Of a stretch of 64,000 nucleotides of DNA, positions 49,770-57,950 are shown piece after piece. A program made the translations under genes and the position numbers. The stretch is from Sulfuritalea sp. (GTDB lineage: Bacteria; Pseudomonadota; Gammaproteobacteria; Burkholderiales; Rhodocyclaceae). Numbering within the stretch: position 1 is the stretch's first letter; every line of letters begins with the position of its first letter. Location of the stretch: contig JAMPYF010000012.1 in assembly GCA_023700805.1 (NCBI GenBank), forward strand, positions 38,995 through 102,994. The letters are read 5' to 3'. The notes under the pieces were generated by a model that made no database searches, was not told where the DNA came from, and saw only the letters and a program-made list of their open reading frames with translations.

Positions 49770-50978
49770 TCAGCGCAACGCGAGACGCCACAGCGAGGTC
49801 AGCTCCGCGGCGCGTGCGGCGTGCAACGGGTCGCTGCGGTCTGCGCTGCGCGGATGGCTCGGCTTGGCGTCGAGCCTCCCCACCAGTCGCAGGCCGCCGG
49901 CAGCGAAGGCAGCCAGCAGTTCCTCGCGGCTGCGCAGGCCCAGGTGTTCGGCCAGATCGGAGAGCACCAGCCAAGCCTCACCGCCCGGCGCCAGGTGTGC
50001 CGCAAGGCCGCCGATCAATCCCATCAGCATGCGACTGCCGGGGTCATAGACCGCACGCTCCAGCGGCGATGCGGCGCGGGCCGGCAACCAGGGCGGATTG
50101 CAGACGATCAGCGGCGCGCGCCCCGGCGGGAACAGGTCGGCGGCGACCACTTCGACCCGCGCCGCGAGGTCGAGTCGCGCCAGGTTTTCGACGGCGCAGG
50201 CCAGCGCGCGCGGGTCCAGGTCGGTGGCCACGACGCGGGCCACACCCCGCCGCGCCAGCAGCGCGGCCAGCACCCCGGTGCCGGTGCCGATGTCGAAAGC
50301 CAGTTCGCAGCCGGCAGGCAAGGGCGCCGCGGCCACCAGGTCGACATACTCGCCGCGCACCGGGGCGAACACGCCGTAATGCGGATGAATGCGCGCGCCG
50401 AGCGCCGGCACCGCGACGCCCTTCTTGCGCCACTCATGCGCGCCGATCAGCCCCAGCAGCTCGCGCAGCGAGGCGACGAAGGGTCCGCTGGCCGGACCAT
50501 AAGCCTCGGCGCATGCGTCGCGTACGTCGGGCGCGCGGCGCAGCGGCACCTGGTAGTCGTCGTCGAAGGGCAGCAACAGCATGCCCAGCGTGCGCGCGCG
50601 CTGCGACTGCGCCAGCCGATAGCGATGAAAGGCTTCGGCGGCATTCGCTGGCGCTGCGGGTCCCCGGCGCGGCTTGCGCTCGATGCGCCGCGCCATGGCC
50701 TGCAGCAGCTGGCGCGCGTTCTGGAAATCGCCGCGCCAGAGCAGCGCCGTGCCCTCGCAGGCCAGGCGATAGGCCGCATCGGCGGTGACGCGATCGTCGG
50801 CGACCACCACCTTGCCCGGCGGCGCCGTGCCGCCCTCCGAGTGCCAGCGGGCGCAACGCGTTGCGCCCTGCTCGGTCCACGAAATCACCGCAGCCGGACC
50901 TTCGGCATTGGCTGTCACGGGCAGGACCTGGCTTGAAACGACACGATGCTTACCTCGACGCAAGGGAGTGAGGCGCAT
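49770..50978 (-). CDS. Class I SAM-dependent methyltransferase with NPPW motif
   Basis: The 402-residue protein has an uncharacterised N-terminal half and a C-terminal methyltransferase domain. The SAM-binding motif is AFDIGTGTGVLAALLARRG and the catalytic motif VCNPPWLP; the NPP(W/Y) motif is shared by N6-adenine and N5-glutamine methyltransferases such as PrmB/PrmC and RlmF/RlmG. The target cannot be told. The ATG at 50978 (MRLTPLRRGKHR) is the most plausible start; further ATGs upstream run into the promoter of the divergent gene. Confidence 0.8.
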   Translation of the reverse strand: MRLTPLRRGKHRVVSSQVLPVTANAEGPAAVISWTEQGATRCARWHSEGGTAPPGKVVVADDRVTADAAYRLACEGTALLWRGDFQNARQLLQAMARRIERKPRRGPAAPANAAEAFHRYRLAQSQRARTLGMLLLPFDDDYQVPLRRAPDVRDACAEAYGPASGPFVASLRELLGLIGAHEWRKKGVAVPALGARIHPHYGVFAPVRGEYVDLVAAAPLPAGCELAFDIGTGTGVLAALLARRGVARVVATDLDPRALACAVENLARLDLAARVEVVAADLFPPGRAPLIVCNPPWLPARAASPLERAVYDPGSRMLMGLIGGLAAHLAPGGEAWLVLSDLAEHLGLRSREELLAAFAAGGLRLVGRLDAKPSHPRSADRSDPLHAARAAELTSLWRLALR

Positions 50979-51040
50979 GGTACGTCGCCACCGGCGGCCT
51001 GTAAATTTTTCCAGCGTGGACATCCGGGCCAGCCATGCCG

Positions 51041-51062
51041 CGCCGTACTGCCAGCGCCAACT
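51041..51062 (+). repeat. Dispersed 22-base motif, copy 8 (exact, intergenic)
   Basis: CGCCGT-ACTGC-CAGCGCCAACT lies between the divergent methyltransferase and spermidine-synthase-like genes, 42 bases before the latter. Confidence 0.9.
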
Positions 51063-51103
51063 CTTGCGGTAAAGTCGCGATCCCCGCCACCGGTCCGCAC
51101 GCA

Positions 51104-52444
51104 ATGTCGCCTCGCCTTTTGTTCACCATCGTCTTCATCGAGGGCTATTGCTCGCTCGGCGCGGAAATCGTCGCCCTGCGGCGGCTGATTCCCCACATCG
51201 GCAGTTCCATCGTGGTCACGGCGCCGACCATCGGCCTGTTCCTGCTCGCCCTCGCCCTCGGCTACCACTCCGGCAGCCGCGTGGCGGCGGACTACCGCGC
51301 CGTGGTGGCGCGCAATTTCCTGATTTCCGCGCTGCTGATGGGCGGCGGCCTGGCCGGCGGCAGCGTCAATGCCATTTTTGCCGGAACGCAGGCGGGGCTG
51401 GCCTACCTCATATTCATCGGCGCGATCCTTTGCCCCCTGGCCTGGCTGCTGGGGCAGACCGTGCCGATCCTGACCAACCTGATGCTCGCGCAGCGCAGCG
51501 GCGAGGCGGCCGGACGCGCGCTCTACTGGTCCACGCTCGGTTCCTTCCTCGGCTCGGTCACCCTGTCACTGGTCGTTATGCAACTGCTCGGCGTCTGGGC
51601 CGCGGTACTGCTCGGCGCCTTGATGCTGGTCGCCGGTGCCGCGCTGGTGCAACGGCCGCCGCCGCAGGCGGCAGCGCTACTGGCCGGTGTCGCCGCCCTC
51701 AGCGTGGCGGCCAACCTCGGCGACCGGCAGCGCGCCGATACCGCCTATGCCGACTATGCAGTCGAGCCAGTGCTGCGCGAGGGCATGCAGGCGCCGCGCG
51801 CCTTCCGCGTGAACAACCAGGTCGCCTCGCTGATCGACGACAGCGAGCCGCCGCTGTATGCCCGCTACGTGCAGCACCTGCGGCGCATCCTGCTCGAAGA
51901 CCTGGGGTTCAGGCAGCGCGAGATCCTGGTGCTGGGCGCCGGCGGCTTCACGCTGTCGCACCGCGAGCCCTTGAACCGCTATACCTACGTCGATATTGAT
52001 CCAGCCATCCGCGCCATTGCCGAACGCGACTTTCTGCGCGAGCCCGCCCGCGGCGAGTTCGTCGCCACCGACGCACGCCGCTTCGTGATCGAAACCACGC
52101 GGCGCTATGACGCCGTGGTGGTGGATGTCTACAGCTCGCGCAGCTCGATTCCCGGCCATCTGGTGACGCGCGAATTCTGGCGCGACACGCGGCAGGCGCT
52201 GAAGCCCGGCGGCGTGATGCTGGCCAACCTGATCCTCGACGGCCGGCTCGCCGGCAGCTACGCGCGCAACCTGCTGGCCACCATCGACAGCGCCTACGGC
52301 CGCTGCGCGGTCGAGGTGCTCGCCAAGTCGGCGCCGGTCAGCAATGTGATCGTCACCTGCTTCGCCGGTGAGCCGGGCGAAGCCGTCAGGGTCTATGTCG
52401 ACGAGCGCAATCTGGCCGACATCGACAGCGCCCGCTCGCCCTGA
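51104..52444 (+). CDS. Membrane-bound spermidine-synthase-like protein
   Basis: The 446-residue protein has an N-terminal membrane domain of about six or seven helices (residues 5-205). A spermidine-synthase-like domain follows: VLGAGGFTLSH, VDIDPAIRAIA and DARRFVIETTRRYDAVVVDVYSS. Such fused polyamine-synthase-like proteins are widespread, but most are untested; an aminopropyltransferase role is possible. An exact copy of the dispersed 22-base motif lies 42 bases upstream of the ATG. Confidence 0.8.
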   Translation: MSPRLLFTIVFIEGYCSLGAEIVALRRLIPHIGSSIVVTAPTIGLFLLALALGYHSGSRVAADYRAVVARNFLISALLMGGGLAGGSVNAIFAGTQAGLAYLIFIGAILCPLAWLLGQTVPILTNLMLAQRSGEAAGRALYWSTLGSFLGSVTLSLVVMQLLGVWAAVLLGALMLVAGAALVQRPPPQAAALLAGVAALSVAANLGDRQRADTAYADYAVEPVLREGMQAPRAFRVNNQVASLIDDSEPPLYARYVQHLRRILLEDLGFRQREILVLGAGGFTLSHREPLNRYTYVDIDPAIRAIAERDFLREPARGEFVATDARRFVIETTRRYDAVVVDVYSSRSSIPGHLVTREFWRDTRQALKPGGVMLANLILDGRLAGSYARNLLATIDSAYGRCAVEVLAKSAPVSNVIVTCFAGEPGEAVRVYVDERNLADIDSARSP

Positions 52445-52479
52445 GGCGCAGGAACCAGGCGGAAACGCGTTCGGCCAGA

Positions 52480-52501
52480 AGTCGGCGCTGGCAACACGGC
52501 G
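52480..52501 (-). repeat. Dispersed 22-base motif, copy 9 (one mismatch, intergenic)
   Basis: CGCCGT-GTTGC-CAGCGCCGACT lies in the 218-base spacer after the spermidine-synthase-like gene. Nothing else was recognised in that spacer. Confidence 0.75.
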
Positions 52502-52662
52502 AATGCGCGGGCGGGGAACGCCGAAAATGCATTCACCACGCCAGCAGGATGGGATATCAACATTACGACTCGCGGCAGCCGATCCGCAGCAGGCATTCGT
52601 CGGTTCAGGAAGCGGACAATCAACTTTTAGGCAAGGAGTGCCACTTGAAAAGATTTGTTTCT

Positions 52663-53553
52663 CTACTTCTTGCCTGCAATCACTGACAAGAAATCAAGTA
52701 CCCTCTTCCTTGAATCTTCTGTTATTGCCATGTCATACTTGTAGGTTACTCGCTCATTGTTATATGCGATCTTGCTGAAGCCGTCCAAGTCCGGGGCATC
52801 CCAGGCATGTGTTGCTCCCGGGTACAGGTGCCACTGCACGGGTGCGCCAGACTCCTTGAGCTTTGGCAAGCGCTCAAGACATGAAGCTGGGGGTGTTTCG
52901 TTGTCTTGCCCTCCCAGCAGCATCAAATGTGGGCGATCCGTGTCGGGCTGAAGTATCGTCACCCCCTGCGGTCTGTTCCGCGTGGGGCCCAAACCGCAAA
53001 ATCCATACACGGAGACTGTCGATGCAATCGACGGCGTGCCTGGCCGCAGGGCATTCGCCACCCTCGAACTTGCGAGCCACGTGGCGACAAGCGCGCCTTT
53101 CGAGAATCCAAGAATTGAAATGCGCTTGCTGTCGACGTATGGGAGGGTCGCCAGATGAGCAACGCCATCGAGAGCATCCTTGATCAAGCGTGCGTTGGGG
53201 ATCTGCGGCGGCGAGCCACAATCATTTCGCAGACCACGCATGGCGTCCGGTACCAAAACAACGTAGCCGGCCTTTAATGCCACCTCCGTCCAATCACGAA
53301 TATTCTGTTTGATGCCTCCGCAGGTGTGGAAAATGACGAGAGCAGGCAGCTTCTCGCCTTCCTTTCTGGGCGGTGCAAACAAGCTGTTCGAGAGATTTGT
53401 GAATGCGCTCAGATCTCCCTTGGCATCATTGGAGAAGGAAAGATCATCGCCATCTTTCAGTTCAGCCTTAAGCGTCTCAGGCGTTCCGTAGGAGAACGCA
53501 AACCCTGCCCATAGAATCGCCGCAAACACGGGGACTATTCGTATAGCTGCCAT
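52663..53553 (-). CDS. Exported alpha/beta hydrolase of the dienelactone hydrolase family
   Basis: The 296-residue protein has a signal peptide (VPVFAAILWAGFAFS) and an alpha/beta-hydrolase fold. The nucleophile is Ser in ILGFSKGAL and the catalytic His in ATHAWDAPD. CGG and NDCGSPP motifs suggest disulfides, fitting a periplasmic location. The ATG at 53553 is supported by AAGGAG seven bases upstream. The gene and its flanks (about 52620-53680) are visibly richer in A and T than the rest of the window, which suggests acquisition by transfer. The substrate is unknown. Confidence 0.8.
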   Translation of the reverse strand: MAAIRIVPVFAAILWAGFAFSYGTPETLKAELKDGDDLSFSNDAKGDLSAFTNLSNSLFAPPRKEGEKLPALVIFHTCGGIKQNIRDWTEVALKAGYVVLVPDAMRGLRNDCGSPPQIPNARLIKDALDGVAHLATLPYVDSKRISILGFSKGALVATWLASSRVANALRPGTPSIASTVSVYGFCGLGPTRNRPQGVTILQPDTDRPHLMLLGGQDNETPPASCLERLPKLKESGAPVQWHLYPGATHAWDAPDLDGFSKIAYNNERVTYKYDMAITEDSRKRVLDFLSVIAGKK

Positions 53554-53809
53554 TGCGATCTCCTTCGGTATCAAATGGAAACTGGAAGACGCCCACTAGA
53601 AATGGTAAAGAAGAAACGGCGCGCGTCAAGGTCGATAGTTGTCGTCTCGGTCATGCGGCCAGCGGTTGAATATGGTTACCCACCAATTGCGTCTTTATGA
53701 TGGAGTCACGTTCGAGATTGAGCGTCACGGCGCCGATGGGCGCTTAGGTGCGTGTGTCGCCAGCACCGGCTTTCTGTGGACCTCCACAACCGCGCTTTGC
53801 GGGCCGGCG

Positions 53810-55147
53810 TCAGTTGCCGGCTATCGTCATGCGCTCGACCAGCATCGAGCCGACCTGCTTCGAGCCGCGCACCTCGATGTCGTTGCCGATGGCGGCGATG
53901 CCGCGCAGCATCTCGCGCAGGTTGCCGGCGATGGTGATCTCCTCCACCGGATGGGCGATTTCGCCGTTTTCCACCCAATAGCCCGCGGCGCCGCGCGAAT
54001 AGTCGCCGGTCACGTAGTTCACGCCCTGGCCGAGCAGCTCGGTCACCAGCAGGCCGCTGCCCATTTCGCGCAGCAGTCCATTGAGATCGTGGGGTCCCGA
54101 TTGCACCAGCAGATTGTGCGCGCCGCCGGCATTGCCGGTGGTCACCATGCCCAGCTTGCGCGCCGAGTAGGTGGACAGGAAATAGCCCTGCAGCACGCCG
54201 TTGTTCACCACCTCGCGGTCATGCGTGGCGACGCCATCGTCATCGAAGGGCGAGGAAGCAAAGGCACCGCGGATATGCGGGCGCTCGCTGATCTGAACGA
54301 AGTCGGGGAATATCTGCTGGCCCAGGCTGTCGAGCAGGAAGGAGGTCTTGCGATACAGCGAACCGCCGGAAATCGCATGCACGAAGCTGCCGATCAGTCC
54401 GGCCGCCAGCGGCGCTTCGAAGATCACCGGGCACTTGCGCGTCTTCAGCTTGCGCGCACCAAGCCTGGCCAGCGCACGCCGCGCCGCGTAGTCGCCGATG
54501 CGGGCGGCATCGGGAAACTCGTCGGCGTTGCGCCGCGTCGCGTACCAGTCGTCGCGCTGCATGTCCTCGCCCTCGCCGGCAATCACCGAGCAGGAGACGT
54601 AGTGGCGCGAGGTGGCGAAGCCGCCCATGAAGCCCAGGCTGTTGGCCGATACGAATTGCGACTGCTGCGCCGAAACCGTGGCGCCTTCGGAGTTCTTCAC
54701 CATCGGGCTGACGTCGAAGGCGGCTTGTTCGCAGCGGCGCGCGATTCCGATGGCGTCTTCCACCGAAATATCCCAGGGATGGAACAGATCGAGATCCATG
54801 CCCTGCGTCGCCAGCAGCTTCGCATCGGGCAGGCCGGCGCAATCGTCCTCGGCAGTGAAGCGGGCGATCGACAGCGCCGCCTCGACCGAGGCCCTGACCG
54901 CCGCCGGCGAAAAATCGGAACTGCTGGCATGGCCGCGGCGCTGGCCGATGTACACCGAGACGCCGAGCCCCTTGTCGCGGTTGTACTCGATGGTTTCCAC
55001 CTCCTGCCGGCGCACGCTGACCGACTGGCCGAAACCCTCCGAAACATCGACCTCGCAGGCCGTGGCGCCTTTGCTGGCCGCGTGATCGAGGACGGTCTGC
55101 GCCAATGCGCGCAACGCCTCTTGAGAATGAGCGAAACCTTGGGACAT
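53810..55147 (-). CDS. pmbA: Metalloprotease PmbA (TldE)
   Basis: The 445-residue protein matches PmbA/TldE: RQEVETIEYNRDKGLGVSVYIGQRRGHASS, the ISGGSLYRKTSFLLDSLGQ block, and MVTTGNAGGAHNLLVQSG near the end. With TldD it forms a protease complex that matures microcin-type peptides and degrades CcdA. No tldD gene is in the window. It is divergent from darP across 38 bases. Confidence 0.95.
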   Translation of the reverse strand: MSQGFAHSQEALRALAQTVLDHAASKGATACEVDVSEGFGQSVSVRRQEVETIEYNRDKGLGVSVYIGQRRGHASSSDFSPAAVRASVEAALSIARFTAEDDCAGLPDAKLLATQGMDLDLFHPWDISVEDAIGIARRCEQAAFDVSPMVKNSEGATVSAQQSQFVSANSLGFMGGFATSRHYVSCSVIAGEGEDMQRDDWYATRRNADEFPDAARIGDYAARRALARLGARKLKTRKCPVIFEAPLAAGLIGSFVHAISGGSLYRKTSFLLDSLGQQIFPDFVQISERPHIRGAFASSPFDDDGVATHDREVVNNGVLQGYFLSTYSARKLGMVTTGNAGGAHNLLVQSGPHDLNGLLREMGSGLLVTELLGQGVNYVTGDYSRGAAGYWVENGEIAHPVEEITIAGNLREMLRGIAAIGNDIEVRGSKQVGSMLVERMTIAGN

Positions 55148-55172
55148 GCGGGAACCCTTCGATTGGCGAAGC

Positions 55173-55178
55173 TATAAT
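55173..55178 (+). promoter_or_regulatory. -10 element TATAAT immediately before darP
   Basis: A perfect TATAAT lies 7 bases upstream of the darP GTG, beside the inverted repeat CTTCG-ATTGG-CGAAG (55158-55172). A start point at the usual distance would fall on or next to the start codon. No clear -35 is seen. Confidence 0.5.
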
Positions 55179-55185
55179 CATAACC

Positions 55186-55737
55186 GTGGACGATATCGAT
55201 AACGACCCGGACGAATATTCCGGTCCCAGCAAGTCGCAACTGAAGCGCGAAATGACCGCCTTGCAGGACCTGGGGGCGGAACTGGTGGCGCTGTCGAAGG
55301 AGCGCCTGGCGAAGATAGACATGCCGGAACGCTTGCGCGACGCTTTGCTCGAAGCGCAGCGCATCACCAAACATGAGGCCAAACGCCGCCAGATGCAATA
55401 CATCGGCAAGATCATGCGCACGGTCGATGCGGCGCCCTTGCGTGCGGCGATGGACGAAATCAACGGCGTGTCGAAAGCCGCCACGATACGCCAGCACCAG
55501 TTGGAAAGACTGCGTACGCGGCTGATGGAAGACGAGGCGGTGTTCAGTGAAGTAGCCCGCAATTTTCCCGCGGCGGACATGCAGCATCTGCGCCAGCTGC
55601 GGCGCAATGCGCTGAAGGAAGCCCAGCAGGGCAAGCCGCCGCGCGCCTATCGCGAACTGTTCCGCGAACTGCGCGCCCTTGAAGGCAGTGCCGCCGACGA
55701 GACGGCGGACCTGGCGACGGACGAAGACGCCGTTTAA
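55186..55737 (+). CDS. darP: Ribosome-associated protein DarP/YjgA
   Basis: The 183-residue protein matches DUF615: SKSQLKREMTALQDLGAELVALS, then RLRDALLEAQRITKHEAKRRQMQYIGKIMR, and the C-terminal RQLRRNALKEAQQGKPPRAYRELFRELR. In Escherichia coli it takes part in late assembly of the 50S ribosomal subunit. GTG at 55186 (VDDIDNDPDEYSGPSKSQ) is the only start that fits; no Shine-Dalgarno precedes it and a -10 box lies 7 bases upstream, so the message may be leaderless. Confidence 0.9.
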   Translation: MDDIDNDPDEYSGPSKSQLKREMTALQDLGAELVALSKERLAKIDMPERLRDALLEAQRITKHEAKRRQMQYIGKIMRTVDAAPLRAAMDEINGVSKAATIRQHQLERLRTRLMEDEAVFSEVARNFPAADMQHLRQLRRNALKEAQQGKPPRAYRELFRELRALEGSAADETADLATDEDAV

Positions 55738-55743
55738 CGGCGC

Positions 55744-56016
55744 TTAGGCAAAATCCTTTTGCGCTGCGGCCACCGGGATGGTGCTCGAGGTCAGTATGGT
55801 CAGCACCGCCTGCGCATGTTCCGCCGCATCGCGCCCCAGGCTGGTCAGATAACCGCCGTCGACCAGGGTCAGCAGACCCTTGGCATGCAAACGCCGCGTC
55901 GCCGCAATGACTTCCGGATCGGCGGTCTTGTGCACCTTGATGCCATGCTGGCTGGTCTCCAGGTCGAAGCGGATCAAGGTATTCAGTTCATGGACCAGAT
56001 CGGGCGTGTAGGGCAT
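55744..56016 (-). CDS. Small conserved protein of the TIGR02647 type
   Basis: The 90-residue protein (PYTPDLVHELNTLIRFDLET, then GIKVHKTADPEVIAATRRLHAKGL and GGYLTSLGRDAAEHAQAVL) resembles a small conserved family annotated TIGR02647. The pattern suggests a winged-helix-like fold, but no function is established. GAGG precedes the ATG. It converges with darP, six bases apart. Confidence 0.75.
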   Translation of the reverse strand: MPYTPDLVHELNTLIRFDLETSQHGIKVHKTADPEVIAATRRLHAKGLLTLVDGGYLTSLGRDAAEHAQAVLTILTSSTIPVAAAQKDFA

Positions 56017-56116
56017 ATCAAACCTCGCTCTTGAATGTACGGCAATGGACGCATTCTAGCTTCCGCAGCCGCGGGCGCAGGCTTTTGCCCGAACGAAATC
56101 TGCGCGGGCCGGCGAA

Positions 56117-57058
56117 TCACAGGCCGGGATCGGCGCCTTCACCCTTCAACGTGGCCTCGACCATGCGCCGCGTCAGGTGCGGCGCCAGCAGTTCCATGAA
56201 GTCGTATTCGTAGCCGCGCAGCCAGATGTCGCGGCGAAAGGCGATGCGCGTGGTGTTGCCCTCGAACAAGTGGGTGGCCGGCAAGGCGGCCAGCGCGGCG
56301 TCGCGCAGCGGATCGAAGGCCATTTCGGCAATGATGCCGACGCCCAGGCCCAGTTCGACATAGGTCTTGATCACGTCGGAATCGATCGCGGTCAGCATCA
56401 CGTTGGGCCGCAGGCTCTGGCGCTCGAAGGCGCGGTCGATGCGCGAACGCCCGGTGAAGGTCGCGTCGTAGGTGATCAGCGGAAAATCGGCCAGCGCCGC
56501 CAGCGTCAGCGGCTGGCGCTCCAGCAGCGGGTGCCGCTTGGGCGTCACCACCAGATGCGCCCACTGGAAACAAGGCAGGGTCAGCAACTCGGCATGCCGG
56601 TCGAGCGCCTCGGTGGCGATGCCCAGGTCGGCGCTGCCGTCCAGCACCCAGTCGGCGACCTGCAAAGGGCTGCCCTGCTGGATGTGCAGGCGTATCTGCG
56701 GGTGGCGCTGGACGAAGCGCTGGATCACCGGCGGCAAGGTGTAGCGCGCCTGGGTGTGGGTGGTCGCGATCGACAGCATGCCGCTGCTCTCCGCGGCGTA
56801 GTCCTCGCCCACCCGCTTCATGTTCTGCGCCTCGGTCAGGATGCGCCGCGCCATCGCCAGCACGATCGATCCGGGAGCGGTCACCGCGATAAGGCGCTTG
56901 CCGCTGCGTTCGAAAATCCTCACGCCGAGTTCTTCCTCGAGCATACCGATCTGCTTGGAGACCCCCGGCTGCGAGGTGAACAAGGCCTCCGCGGCGGCGG
57001 ACACGCTGAGCCCGCGCCGCTCGACTTCGACCAGATAACGCAGCTGCTGGAGTTTCAT
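56117..57058 (-). CDS. cysB: LysR-type regulator CysB
   Basis: The 313-residue protein begins MKLQQLRYLVEVERRGLSVSAAAEALFTSQPGVSKQI, the helix-turn-helix of the CysB/Cbl group. It continues with the CysB effector-domain blocks ATTHTQARYTLPPVIQRF and LPLITYDATFTGRSRID. CysB activates sulfate assimilation and senses O- or N-acetylserine. It is divergent from the sulfur operon. A TATAAT lies 6 bases before the ATG and no Shine-Dalgarno is seen. Confidence 0.94.
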   Translation of the reverse strand: MKLQQLRYLVEVERRGLSVSAAAEALFTSQPGVSKQIGMLEEELGVRIFERSGKRLIAVTAPGSIVLAMARRILTEAQNMKRVGEDYAAESSGMLSIATTHTQARYTLPPVIQRFVQRHPQIRLHIQQGSPLQVADWVLDGSADLGIATEALDRHAELLTLPCFQWAHLVVTPKRHPLLERQPLTLAALADFPLITYDATFTGRSRIDRAFERQSLRPNVMLTAIDSDVIKTYVELGLGVGIIAEMAFDPLRDAALAALPATHLFEGNTTRIAFRRDIWLRGYEYDFMELLAPHLTRRMVEATLKGEGADPGL

Positions 57059-57064
57059 TATTTC

Positions 57065-57105
57065 ATTATATACCCGATACTTCTATCTAAATACATACTA
57101 AGTAT
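57065..57105. promoter_or_regulatory. Divergent control region cysB / sulfur operon
   Basis: The AT-rich spacer contains a minus-strand TATAAT (57065-57070) next to the cysB start and the palindrome ATACT-A-AGTAT (57095-57105), a plausible CysB or RNA polymerase contact site. The plus-strand promoter of the sulfur operon cannot be fixed from sequence alone. Confidence 0.45.
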
Positions 57106-57132
57106 TTTCCAGGCCTATATGAACTCGCTACG

Positions 57133-57933
57133 ATGGCCTCCACTATGGAATTCATCTTCAACCCCGCCCTCTCGATTTCCGGCTTCGCCGTTGGCCTGCT
57201 GGTCGGCCTGACCGGCGTCGGCGGCGGCTCGCTGATGACGCCGCTGCTGGTACTGCTTTTCGGCTTCAAGCCGGCGACCGCAGTGGGCACTGACTTACTC
57301 TATGCGGCGATCACCAAAAGCGGCGGTTCCTGGGTGCACCACCGCCACGGCAATATCGACTGGGCGATCACCGGGCGCCTCGCCCTGGGCAGTGTGCCGG
57401 CCGCCGGCCTGACCCTGCTGCTTCTGGCGCAACTTGGCGTGCAGGGGCACGCCAGCGAGGGCCTGATCTCGGTGGTACTGGGCATCGCCCTGCTGCTCAC
57501 GGCCGCGTCGCTGATCTTCCGCCGGCACCTGCTCGAACTCGCGCAGCGCCGTCCCGCCAGCGCCAACTTTCGCAAGCACACGGCGGCGCTGACGATACTG
57601 GTCGGCGCCATCGTCGGTGCGCTGGTGACGATTTCCTCGGTCGGCGCCGGCGCACTGGGCGTCACCGCGCTCGCCTTCCTCTACCCGCAACTCGCGACAC
57701 GGCGCATCGTCGGCTCGGACATCGCCCATGCCGTGCCGCTGACCCTGGTCGCCGGGCTCGGCCACTGGTGGCTGGGCACGGTCGACGTGGTGCTGTTGGC
57801 CTCGCTGTTGATCGGCTCCTTGCCCGGCATCGCGCTCGGCGCCCATTTCGCCGCCAGGGTGCCGGAACGGGCGCTGCGCGGCCTGCTCGCCTCCGTGTTG
57901 CTGCTGGTCGGCGGCAAGCTGATCTTCGTCTAA
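57133..57933 (+). CDS. TauE/SafE-family membrane transporter
   Basis: The 266-residue protein has about eight hydrophobic segments and the conserved GLLVGLTGVGGGSLMTPLL and AVGTDLLYAAITKSGG motifs of TauE/SafE permeases. Members move sulfite, sulfoacetate or related anions. As first gene of the sulfate-assimilation operon it probably handles sulfite or sulfate; the direction of transport is not known. An internal ATG at 57145 is an alternative start. It carries an exact copy of the dispersed 22-base motif read RRPASANF. Confidence 0.88.
   Translation: MASTMEFIFNPALSISGFAVGLLVGLTGVGGGSLMTPLLVLLFGFKPATAVGTDLLYAAITKSGGSWVHHRHGNIDWAITGRLALGSVPAAGLTLLLLAQLGVQGHASEGLISVVLGIALLLTAASLIFRRHLLELAQRRPASANFRKHTAALTILVGAIVGALVTISSVGAGALGVTALAFLYPQLATRRIVGSDIAHAVPLTLVAGLGHWWLGTVDVVLLASLLIGSLPGIALGAHFAARVPERALRGLLASVLLLVGGKLIFV
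57547..57568 (+). repeat. Dispersed 22-base motif, copy 10 (exact)
   Basis: CGCCGT-CCCGC-CAGCGCCAACT lies inside the TauE/SafE gene and is read there as RRPASANF. Confidence 0.9.
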
Positions 57934-57950
57934 CCCCAGGGAAATACGCC

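Noticed and set aside
53672..53809. Short plus-strand frame MVTHQLRLYDGVTFEIERHG between the hydrolase and pmbA
   Set aside because: It has no ribosome binding site, matches nothing I recognise and continues only as antisense of pmbA. I see no gene in this spacer.
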